NCBI RefSeq assembly: GCF_000004075.3
Contig: NC_026657.2
Location: 38,984,732-39,048,731, forward strand
DNA: 64,000 bases
DNA from: Cucumis sativus
Taxonomy: Eukaryota; Streptophyta; Magnoliopsida; Cucurbitales; Cucurbitaceae
Direction of reading: 5' to 3'
Positions 46,721 through 58,100 of the stretch are shown here, one piece after another. The notes under the pieces are model-generated. The model searched no databases, was not told the DNA's origin, and saw only the letters and a program-made list of their open reading frames with translations. Both the position numbers and the translations under genes were made by a program. The number at the start of each line of letters is the position of its first letter. Within the stretch, counting starts at the first letter, position 1.

Positions 46721-48032
46721 GGGAAGTGGCGGAAGGAAAACATAGGCTGTTGCCAACTTGCTTAGACAACATAAGGTTAGACAAGAAAGCAAAGCCTCAG
46801 CTTTTCATTCAATGCTACAGATGCACAGTCAGAACCCACTTTGATGATTCCATTGCTTTTACCTCCTTCCTTGCTAGCAAGGAGAGCTTGTTTCTCTCTT
46901 AATAATGAAAAATAGAGCCCACTGATTGATGCCTGCTTTAAAACGCAAACTCAGGGGATGTGACAAATCATCAAACCATTGACCCTACAAGGGGAACTAT
47001 TTGACAACCCCGACCAATATTAATAATCAAATGTATAGCATTTAAAAAAAATGAAGATAAACAACAAAGTTTATCAATAATAGAAGTAACTCTTACTCCC
47101 ACCAAATTTTGTGAAACTAGTATTTTTTCTATATTATATATTTCTTATATATATATATATATGTTGATGGCTATATTTGCAACTATCTCACTTCCATGAA
47201 ATTCAACTTTCTTTCACTGTGTGAGAAAGAAGAGGAGAGGGGCCTCCAAGTTGTACTTGTTACAACATCTTCCATGCTCATCAATGTGCATATCACTCTC
47301 AATTGATATCAAAATCAAGGAGGGGAAAAATTAAAGTAGAAACAGTACCCATTAGCTAGCATATGGAAATTCTGTTAATGAATATATTTTGACATTTATT
47401 ACCAATCTCACATTGCTGATAAATAACAATAATAAGACAACAGTTCCTCTGATTAGAAGGAAAAAAGAAAAAGACAATCATTTTGAGGAAAGAGAAGAAT
47501 TCTATTGGGTTTCTAGTCGTGTCATCAATGGCCTAAGCCATCTACCATGTGAATCAAGATAAACAAAAGTTTCTTGTAAGACTGATTACCTGCAACGATC
47601 CCTGCAACCATTCCCTTACTTTTGATGAACTTAGAGAAAGAACAATGTTCTTGGACCTCTTATAGTTGATCAAGTCTCCAACATTTTCGAGTTCAATCTT
47701 GATTCGATGGATAACGAGACTCTCAGACGTTATCAAAGCTTTTAGTGCAGCTCTACAACCACTGCCCTCATCTGAACCTCTCTTGTTAAAGTTATCCAAT
47801 GCAAATTTGGAGAAACATTAACAATACGAAAAGTACAGATACAACAACATGGTTAGCTTCATGGATCACATAAGAACTTGGCTTCAATGCCACTGCAGTA
47901 TTCCTGCCCAATAAACAGATGGTCAACTTTCTTTAGGGTACTAAAGGACATTCCGCAGCAATAAATTATAAATCTTCCCAGACAACAGTGTGATCTTGCT
48001 CAACCAGTCAAAGTTGTAGGAACCTGAAAACT

Positions 48033-50294
48033 CTATAGGATGTCTACAAATTCTGGAGCATCATCCCTTGGCCCTTCAAGAGATCGATACATGTATAACA
48101 AGCGTACATGGTTGTCCAAATCCTCCACCTGAGGTAGATAATCCACTTCCTCGATTTCATTTCTCATCGCTTCAACCACCAAGTGAGGCATTGCTTTGGC
48201 AACCTCTTGGCAGCCCCCACGAGATAGTTTACAGTCTGACATCCAGAGGAATCTCATATTGTAGTAATGATGTAAACCAGAATGTAAAGCTATATCCCCA
48301 AAAGGGCTATCTCTAATCTCAAGTTTTTGCAATCTATGACAGCCCTCTAGCACATACTTCAATCCCAAATCACTGTTTCCAGCAAAAGCAACTGACAGGG
48401 TACGTACGAGCTTCCCGTACTTCCCGATATAGCTGAAAGCACGATCCGTCAACAATCCAGATATTGCAAGCCTAGTTAGCTTTTTACAGTTTATAACAAT
48501 GGCACCAAATCCTTCATCCATGGGATCTCCAGTTTTATGGTCTGGCTGGTGTCGTCCCATAATACACAGTCTAAAGACCACAAGATCTTGGCAGTTCTGT
48601 GACATAGCTACTACGGCTGCATTGGTCATTCTCTGGCAAAAGTAGAGAATATATTGCAATTTCCTGCAACCTTCAGATATTGCCTGGAAGCCCACTTCAG
48701 AAATGGGGCCTTCGACATCTTCTCGGGCATCGAAAGGGAAAACTCTAAGTTCTCGCAGTTCCTTGCAAGTTGAAGCAACAGCCTGAAGTCCTTCGTCGCA
48801 TATTGAATCAAGGGCCTGCAACAAAAAGAACAAAATTGTAAGCTTTGGATCCCAAATTTTCTCCCATTTACACTTCTCTACCCAAAGATTACACACCCAG
48901 AAAGTCTGGAGCTTGTGGCAGTGTCTTATAGCTGGTTTGAGTTGTTCAGGAGTTATATTTGCATAGCTCAAGTTCAGAGTGGTGAGGTTAGCACAAACTG
49001 GATAGATACAAGGTAGGTAATCGGGCAAAACATCCTTGAATCCAGAGAGACAAACTAAGGAATTGCAAGCAGCAAAAACAGAGGCATAATCAGGCTCGGA
49101 CTCGCCATGGATCACAGCCTCTAACGTATTGAACGAACCAGTTCCCAGATGTGTCAAACGAGGAGCCCGAATCATCAATTGGTATAACTGAGCAATGGAA
49201 ACGTGACGATTCACCCCAAGTTTCTTCAAGGACGGGGATCTACTCACTAACCTCTCCAGTGCCTCAAAATTAATAGGCCACTCTACACATTCAAAGATCA
49301 GAGATTCAAGACAAGTTTCCTTCTCAGGGAAACAAGATATCCAATCCACTTCATCATCTCCTACATCAGAATCAATCAGATCAAGTACTCGAAGGTGCCT
49401 GAAAAGCAAATCTATCAGTCTAAGCTGAATGAAGAAAAGCGAGCACTCGAGAAACTTCAATAAAATTTCGCTATTAGAACATAAAAACACTGCATCATTC
49501 AAAGAATCCAACCATCCAGAGACCCCAAATGGATTTCAAAGCATACAGATTCAAACTAAGGTACAAACGATCCTTAAAGACAAACTAACAAAGGTACATT
49601 TGACAGTACAAACTAAAGGAATCAGACTCCAAAGCTCATACCATTGAGAAAACAAAAGGGTAAGGACAAGAAAACGAAGTATAAATATAGAGGCATACCT
49701 GCATCTGGCGGCAACAACAGCAATACCACTGGTGCCAAATCCTTCGCAGCAAAACAACACAAGCTCCTTAAAGCCAGGAAAAGAGTCAGCAAGCAGAGCC
49801 AGATCGTCGTCAGTCACAGACATGCGCTTCAAATAGACTCTCTCGAGCCAAGGGTACGACTTAGCCATGGCCGCCACCCATGGAGTAAAGTGAGCCCCCC
49901 AATTGTGCGGCATCAGGTTGAAATCAGCAAACCGAGGCTTCCCTTTGATCGACACTGACCGAACTCGACTAAACCGCGACGTAACTCGGCGAGGTGAGAC
50001 GGCATAGCAATTTCCAATGAAGAGTTCGGATCGAGTGAGGGCCTCAACACGATACCACGACTTGCAAACTAGTGAAGCCGCGTTCCGGTCACGTCGTGAA
50101 GTGAGGAAATGAAGCACGTTCTCAAGAACATTGTGGAGAATGTTCTCCACTGAGCCAGACCCACCAACCTCCTCGCCGTCGCCGCCGCTACAATTACGGG
50201 TTTTGTTAGCGGATTCGGCGGCGGCCTCAATACCCAGATCTAGAGATTGAGCCCGATCCTCGTCTTCAGACATTTCTGCTTTGTCCACTCTCAT
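48033..50294 (-). CDS. AFB5: AFB4/AFB5-class auxin receptor F-box protein, copy 2 (626 aa, 3 exons)
   Basis: Minus-strand exons: 49699-50294, 48897-49398 and 48033-48815, in the same phases as copy 1; exon 2 is 502 nt in both. The start ATG at 50292-50294 gives [14 protein letters not shown]. The protein has a shorter N-terminal extension (about 48 residues), the F-box at about 52-92, and leucine-rich repeats to [14 protein letters not shown]. It keeps the AFB4/5 residues: KGKPRFADF (R121), FRLCIMG and LAISGLL. It differs from copy 1 mainly in the N-terminus and in the last ~40 residues, where [11 protein letters not shown] replaces an Asp/Asn-rich run. Both copies look intact and no frameshift is seen. 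The longer minus frame across intron 2 is read-through of an intron that happens to be open. Confidence 0.95.
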
Positions 50295-50690
50295 TTGACA
50301 CTCTTAATTAGCTAAAAATCCCTTCTTTTTCTGAGTTCTTCTGCCAAAAAAAAAAAAAGCACAAAAAAACCAACTCCCGATCAGATCATGAAGTTGGGGT
50401 TTGGAAAAAATAGGATGAGATTTGAATGGAATCTCTCTAGAAGAAGAAATGAACTTTTTTTTTTTGGGGAGAGATTATTGTAACAGATCAAAGGACAATG
50501 GAGTGTGTGTGTATCTCTGGGCATTCGGATTCTTCATGTTCATGTCTCTCTCTTCCCTCTCTTTCATAGCTGCTCTATTATTTGGGGCTTTGTTTCAACA
50601 ATTTTGTCCTTTCATCTCAAAATTCCTACTTTTTATATTTCTTTTTCCCCTACATTTTTATTGCCCTAAAGGCTAAATAAAAGTACCCAC
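50295..50690 (-). promoter_or_regulatory. 5' leader and proximal promoter of AFB copy 2
   Basis: Homologous in patches to the flank above copy 1 (GGACAATGGAGTGT, ATCTCTGGGCATT). An A-run at 50346-50357 and a T-run near 50455-50465 are specific to this copy. Confidence 0.4.
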
Positions 50691-53683
50691 AATATTGTAG
50701 ATCAACCCCTCTAGTTTATTGGTAAAATACAGAAAGCACATGAAGAAAGAGGAAAAGAGAAAAAAAGAAAACATCAAGAATTTACATTTACTCAGCCCAC
50801 TCATCATAATTGAGGTCGAATTTCACCAGATACCGTTTGTCCTCTACTGCACTTGACAAACATCTTTTCATTTGTGGTTTACTTTCACTATGGGATTTCC
50901 TTTTTTCTTTTTGTTTATATATTTTAATCAAATATCCGTAATGATTTTATTTTCATCTAAAATTTTAATAGTTGTGTTTGAAATAATGATGTTATGAATG
51001 TGAGAATTACTGACTGTCAAATCAGATCTGAGAAATCTGCAGGGTTCCACATTTGTCATTTGAAGCAAATCCGCTGAGTTTGCGAATATCTCAAACTGTT
51101 TCTCATTTAAAAGGGGGAAACTGTAATACGCATTCTTCCGTACTTCTTACGAGGTACGTATCCGTAGACTCTTCTTCAGTGTTTTGTGTGTATTTTCATT
51201 ATTACTAAATTATTATTAGTTGGAGTGCCGAATTAAAGTCCTTTTAGGGCTCATGAGTCTATTAGAATTCAAACAAGGTTAAAACTTCCGGAAAATTATA
51301 GCAAATTACACCGTTTAGAAGATAAATTAAAAATACAGTACAAGAATAAAATATTTACAAAAATAACAAACGTTAACTCGTCGATTTGTAAAAAATTTTA
51401 AAATATCAAAATTGCCCTTTAATGGCTATCATTGATAAATGAAAGTTATAATTGATAGCCGTTGTCAATAATATCAAAATTGATAGCATATTTCTCAAAA
51501 CGAAAATTTTGAATGATGACCGGGGATGGATGCTATCATTTATAAGTTTCAATTCTGAAAAATCAGAAAAAAACTTTTGAAATGATAGTTGGATGTGAGT
51601 TTTACAATTCCTTTATCAATTTTTGTGTTATATATGCAATTATTTTATCTTTCTATTATTTGTATAAAAAAATGGTTACTTTTTAATATAATAAAATAAA
51701 CAAAACATATTTATAAAATAAAATTTTTTCAAATTCTTATGGAAGATTGATAGACTTTTATTGTTCTTTATTAGTGTTGGTTTTTCAAAAAATAGAGGTC
51801 AAACTATTAATTACTAATTACCCCAACGTTTTAGTACTCATGAGTAGTAATCAAAATTAAAATAAAATTTAGGGTGAGAATAGACATGAAATAAAGAGAT
51901 TAGTGGGTGTCTAGGCAGTACAATGCCAAAACCCTAGGTAAGGCCTAAGGGCCAAGCCAAAAACTAACTGACTAGGTCGAGTTAGGCTTTCCCACCCATA
52001 AATCTGGCTCCAATCCAAGATAGCTTTTTTTAACTACTAAAATGTCAATCAATTAACTAATTCGCTTGTTAGTTTTAGTTGATTAAATATTCAAATTGTT
52101 TCTTTTTCCTAGCTCCATTTTTTTTTTATAATTTTTTAATCTTCCACGATAACCTTACGAATATCTATATATCAAGAAAACTCTAAGAAAACTAATTAAT
52201 CATTATCTTTTAGATAATTAACTACATCATAATAGTTAGTTTTTAAGGAGGGATTTAAGTGGTATAATTGTATCAGTAGTTACAACTCTTAACATACTCC
52301 TTTTGGTTTCTAGCCTGCATTTTAGGACATAAATAATTCCGTTATTATCTTTAATCTGAGAAATACTTCAAACAAATACATAGAAAATTGAAGAAGAAAA
52401 ACGAAGGAAAAGGCATACTCAAAACTCGATTTGCCTGCTTTATTTTATTCTGTACATTATAACATAAACCCAACCACATATAGGAAAATGAAAGAAATTG
52501 TGATGGGAAAACGGCAAGTAATAAAAAGAAAGGAAGAAAAGAAGAAAAGGCAACAAAATGAACATTTACAAAAATTTACAAAGGCAAAAAGGAAAAAAAA
52601 AAATAAAAGAACACCCATAAAAATAGTAGCTTTGACTTGACTGTTAAATGTGATATAATGAGAACTTGAATGAGGCTTCTCATGACCTCAACTCATAGAA
52701 CTCTGTTGGACCGATATGTTTGGTGTGTTAACTCCGCTATTCACCAACTATGGCTATTCCAATCTGTCAAAACAACTCAACCAAATAAATAAATAAACAA
52801 AAAAATTAAAATTTCAAACTTGATCGTACCTAAATTTTCAAATGTCAAAGAGTAAAAAGTTCCCAAAATCTAAATAAAGAAGTGATTTTTGGTGCAAAGA
52901 GAATGAACGTGGTACTACTTTCTTTTACACATTTCTCTTTACCAGTATCCAAACACATATTCATCTCATTATATTTTAGTTTTTCTTTATATATACAAAA
53001 CCGAACTTGGTGAAAAAAATGAAAGAAAATAAGGGCTAAAAAAACGTACAAGAAACAAGGTCTTAAGAAGTCGTAACACTAACTATAAAAAGATCCTCAG
53101 TCCAAGAAAAGAACATAACCAATAACATAATTACAAACACACTCTAATAACTGACATCCTAAGAGAAGCATAAAACACAAATAATATGGAAATTATCTTC
53201 CATTCTTGAACCAAGGGTGATGAACGGTTGGTCGGAGTCAATTCTTGGATCAAACCGCCACCAAACCAACTATGGTCGGTTTAGTAGATGTTTGAACCAA
53301 TCTCTATCCTTTAAGAGTAAAAGTCAGTCTTGAATATTTTGAGATTTCCTAAACCGACATCAACCGACCCTTGCGTTCTCTAACCGACCAATCCGAAATT
53401 GGTTTTTCGGTCTATTATGATCGCCCCTACTGGTAAGCATTGATAAGTTCAATTGATAGATGTGTGTGGGTGTGGAGGTCAGCATCAGAATACAACAAAT
53501 AAGATGCTAAGAGTGGCGCACTTAGGGAACAAGACAGGAAATTGTGAAATGTGATTGCTTCCTTGCGCACGTGTGAAAGCCTCATCCATTTCAATGATTG
53601 CACATGAAATGAAACTACTACTACTACTACTAACTAATAATAAACCTTATCAAAAGATTTAAAAACATAGAAAATGGGTTCAT

Positions 53684-53730
53684 TTTTATTTTATTTTATT
53701 TTATTTTAATATATATATATATATATATAT
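53684..53730. repeat. (TTTTA)n followed by (TA)n microsatellite
   Basis: About five TTTTA units run into about eleven TA units. Confidence 0.9.
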
Positions 53731-54599
53731 CACTTACCTTGGTGAATCCATTATAAACAAAAGAGAGAAAAAAAAGAGGGGGAACACTATAATATCAACT
53801 CTGAGCACATTCAAATGGATGAAGGCTTCCTTCTGAGAAATCATGCATCCTAAACCGCTCCAAAATTTCAAAAGGCCTACACACCACCACATAATAAAGA
53901 TTCATAATTCTTTAGTTTCCAAAATATAACAAAAAATAAAACTGTAAAATATAGCAGCAAGGAAACAGGGAAAGGTTTGAGCCAACTCAAGCATATGCAT
54001 TATTCTCACTAAACCAACCTAATCCTATAAAATTTGTGTTAGGAAGTTAAATCTTAGGTAGGTAGCGAATATAGTTCGAACATATTTCCTCTTAGTCCAA
54101 GATCAAACTTATGATGTGCAGCCAAAGAAATAATGATAAGCAGAGACCATTGTCAAAAAAAGTAAGACCTTTAGTGAATGGGTTCAAAGGCTCTAAAGTG
54201 ACTTTGGGGAATGGGTACATGGCGTGTGGATATATATGAGAGTGTGTGTGTGTGTTGCAAGTGAGCTCAAATAAAGTAAGACTAAACCAGTGTTCTAGGA
54301 CTTAAGAGCAAGGTGTAAGAATAGATGCGCACTAAATAAAATACAACATTAGAGAGAACACATCGTTGAAGTGGAAATATAATATAATATATATATTAAA
54401 GAAGAAATAAAACCTTTAAACATTAGAAATTATATGGAAAGTATAATCTAAAATTGAACAACAAGTATACATAACAAAATGATATTTTAACAATGATTTA
54501 ATTAGTTATAAAAATGAACGAAAAATACTTAATGATACTATTATTTCAAGCTTTTGGGTAGATAATAGTCTAGAAAATTAAAAATCACTTTTAATTCCA

Positions 54600-55020
54600 A
54601 AACACTCATTAGAGCAACAATCTAGTCCTCGGCCTTAATTCGCAACAATTTAGTTCTTGTACTTTCAAATTTTGTAACAATTTAGTCTTAAACTTTACTA
54701 CGTAACAATTTAAATTTTATACTTCTAAATCAATTATTGATTTAGACTGTAAGATAGAAAATTAGTGTTAAGTTGATGAGATTTTAGCATAAATAAACTA
54801 ATTAGATACTTGATATTTTTATAAAACACAGTTTACATTATAAAAGTTTACATTATAAAAAAGTATAAGGACAAAACTATTACATACTAAAGTTGAAAGA
54901 CTAAATTATTACAAAATTAAAAATCTATGAACTAAATCGTTACTGACCAAAATTCATGGATTAAATTATTGCTTTCATAAAAGTTTAGGAAGTAAAAGTG
55001 TTTTACAAATTAAATTGTTA
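54600..55020. mobile_element. Decayed MITE or foldback repeat of the ACTAAATTGTTAC type
   Basis: The left half has GCAACAATTTAGTTC, GTAACAATTTAGTCTTAAAC and GTAACAATTTAAATTT. The right half has the inverted words GACTAAATTATTAC, AACTAAATCGTTACTG and AAATTAAATTGTTAC. The arms are repeated words rather than one clean inverted repeat. Similar words occur at 23820-23960. Confidence 0.45.
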
Positions 55021-55111
55021 CTTTCAAAAGTATTTTTTAACCAAGTTAAAATTAGATTAAAAACAAGGAAACCTAGTTAGAATTAGATTAACAAGAAGGA
55101 ATCCAGGAGGC

Positions 55112-58100
55112 TTACAGTATGGCTTCTCTATTACGGCAAAGTCTGCGTTGATTGTTCTCTATTACAGCCAACACGTCGGCTTCCTGAGGCCCAACCGCTC
55201 CACCGGCTACGACTGATGGAACCGGAGCAGTTGGAGTCCATAGCTGTGACAGAGAACATCAATAACAAAGAGAAATAGATCTATCGTCATTTGAACCAAA
55301 CTCATATATACTTGCCTTTATGGTATTGTCGATCCCACTCGTAGCAATTGCACAATCAAATGGATGACTTTGCACGCAATTCACAACTGAAGAAAAAAAA
55401 ATGAATGAACAGGATTTGTAATATTTCAGCATTTGGTATTTAGTCTTTTTAAAATTAGGTCTAAAAACACTTCTTCCACCTCTCAATTTGTTTATTTATT
55501 CACTTCTTATCCATATTCTAAAAAAAGTTGAACCAAACTTTGAAAACTAAAGAAGTATTTCCTCTTCTTCCAAATTTTGCTTAAGAAAACAACTCTTATA
55601 CTTGTACTTAATTTTCAAAAACAAAAAACCAAAAATGCAAAATGGTTAGTAAACCAAGCCTAAAGAATAACAATACATATTTAAAATTATGTGAAGGTAT
55701 TTACCAGCTCCATCTCCAACAAGTATTTTAATCAGCCTACCAGTTTCCTTTTCCCAAATAAACCATCTACCATCATCACTACCACTGGCAACATATTCAC
55801 CTGGAAAGATCATTTCAAAGAGATCAATATAAAAATTATCTCACAAGTATTAACATCGTATATGCTTCTTTCTAAAAACCAAAATTGGCACTTATATTTT
55901 ACAACCCCTCGCCGTTCTTCCCTGATTAAAAATTAGCACAAACATGATCTTCTACTTCAACTAAAAGTATAAAATTACTATACCGTCATTTACGGTATGA
56001 TTCAATCTAATCAATTCACGTTTGATAGTGATACACACACACCAAAAAAAAAGTAATAATAACAATAACAACAACAAAAAGACCATTTCCATAGGGTGAC
56101 CACAGAAGATACGCTTTGGAGGAAGATAAGTTCAAGAATAACGGACTATCGCAAAAAAAGACAGAAAAAAGGAAGACGAATAAAAGAAGACTTATTTTGA
56201 AAATAACAAAATGAACCAAAATATAACCATGCAATAGACCAAGATACTATGCCAGATACATGGTGATATTTTTCTATATTTATAAAAAAAATTAGAAGTT
56301 TTATCATTTAAAATAATTTTCTTAAAAAAGTGTTCACAATTAGAGGAGCCAATTAATAAAAAAAAAGTCTCTGATCTCACCGAAAACTAGAGAAAGCTTC
56401 ACCAACGAGGCCCTCAAAGAAGTAATAAACCCAACAAAGGACTAAACATCACTCGAACTCAAGAACACACAATTCAAGAGGAATTTTAGTTATTATTTTT
56501 TGAAGGGAATAGAGAGGATTGAGATTTGGGTGCAAAAGGATAAGGATGTTAACTTCCTTGTCATATAAAACAAGGTAGCATGAACCCAAATTTTCCAATC
56601 CCATGGTTCAGGAAATACCTTTTTGCCCGAGAAAACTGGCTTGTTTAATATCAGTTCCGATATTACAATGACCAACATATCTTTGTTTCATATCAATCAC
56701 AGGTTCAGGCTGCACGTGAAGTAACATAAATTACTCAGAATGAAATATCATCATGTAAAGGTAAACGTGTAGAAGCTAATAATATTCAAATCCAAACTAA
56801 ATAATCCTGGGCACTTGCCAATTGAAGCAAAAGTCATAGTTGGGTTATAAATAACTTATAACAAAAACAAACGCTACTTTTGAAGAAACGAATCTTTTGA
56901 AATTAGTAATTCTTTCAATGAGGAAATTTATAGAAGTCAAAATTAAAGTATTACTAGAACCTGATAAAGTGTTGCATCATTTTGTGATGATGAAGGAGAC
57001 CCACAGGAGCCATTTGGACCAACCCGCTCTCTTGATGGATCAATACGTCTATGTATTCTAAGATTTAAACTTCCATGTAGAACGTTGGAATCAACATCAT
57101 GGGATTCATCACCTGATAAGGTTTCGAAGTCCAGCTCCACCTCCTCATCATAATCAGAATCTTCTCTTTCTGATCTCAGCCCGTCTTGTGAAACATCACT
57201 ATTCGCATCTGAGCGATAAAGAAAGTCACTTAATGATAATACACCACCTAATGGTGCTGATTTTAGAGCTCCATCATTGCCTTTATTTGATTTTTCCAAT
57301 TCAGCTGGTTACAATATAGAATAAAATAAATCAAAAGCCAAAAATGAGCAGGAAAGTGGCAAGATACAAACATGTTAAAACAAGCTGAATAATATCTTTA
57401 AGTTGTAGTTTTCTTTTTTCAATTGGAAACAAACATTTTGCCGTTTAATATCTTAGATGGTCATTGTTGTCATTATTTGATTTGTCAAATTCAGCTGGTA
57501 TCATTATAAAATAAAATAAATAGAGAGCCAAAAATGTACAGGAAAATGGCAAGATGTAAAACTGAAGGAACAAGAATAAAATTTTTCATCGAGTATTTTT
57601 AAATATAATAAAAATAAAGCATGGGTGGTCGAAAAGAAGAAACTCGTAAAGATTGCTGGTGCAAACAAACAAACAAAAAAGAGGGAAACAAGAAAGCTAG
57701 CCAACTGCCAAAAGGATCGATTGACAGAATGAACTGAAGTAGCATAAATAAAAGTGCATTGTAGTTAATAAATGAGCAGTTCATTCCCATCAAAAGCAAT
57801 CCATTTATTTGAATCCCACAATCCTTCACCGGAAAGAGTCATGGTATGTCAGCTCTCCACAATCCTCCACTCAAAGATAAATATGAATCAACATTTCAAG
57901 TTCTAAACAAAATTTTACCTGCTGCGAGGTCCCTCTTTATACTTTCCACCTTCTCTGCGACTTCAGAATTAGACGGGGCTAAACACTGAGCAGCAAATGC
58001 AAAATCTAGAGCTTCCTTATGTCTACCCAACTGCAAGAGAAGGAAAGGAAAAAAAGCGAGGATTAAATCTTTCGCTACAGCTTGTAATGTTTTCCAAATC

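Larger units (their letters stand above)
46725..50690 (-). repeat. Segmental duplication block, copy 2
   Basis: Partner of about 32395-36600. Anchors are GCTGTTGCCAACTTGC (46748), CGCAAACTCAGGG (46945), TATGGAAATTCTGT (47361), GGACAATGGAGTGT (50491), ATCTCTGGGCATT (50512) and TTGCCCTAAA (50660). Confidence 0.8.
50691..55111. other. AT-rich intergenic region
   Basis: No gene seen. It holds simple repeats at 53619-53633 (CTA)n, 53684-53707 (TTTTA)n, 53709-53730 (TA)n and 54239-54255 (TG)n, a patch of GGTCGGTTTA words at 53210-53430, and a decayed foldback-type repeat at 54600-55020. Confidence 0.5.

Noticed and set aside
47554..47799. 81-codon minus frame downstream of AFB copy 2
   Set aside because: Not preserved in the homologous tract of copy 1 and no known family; better explained as 3' UTR or intron-bearing flank.
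48068..48316. Plus-strand open frames over the AFB genes (also 33727-33915, 35360-35575, 49429-49958)
   Set aside because: They are antisense shadows of well-supported minus-strand exons and show no features of their own.
48033..49511. A single 492-codon minus frame across AFB copy 2 exons 2-3
   Set aside because: It reads through intron 2 (48816-48896), which has GT-AG borders and matches a spliced intron in copy 1. Family sequence requires TFW joined to ALDSICDEG.
52431..52640. Lys-rich plus frame
   Set aside because: Simple A-rich sequence translated; no domain or conservation signal.
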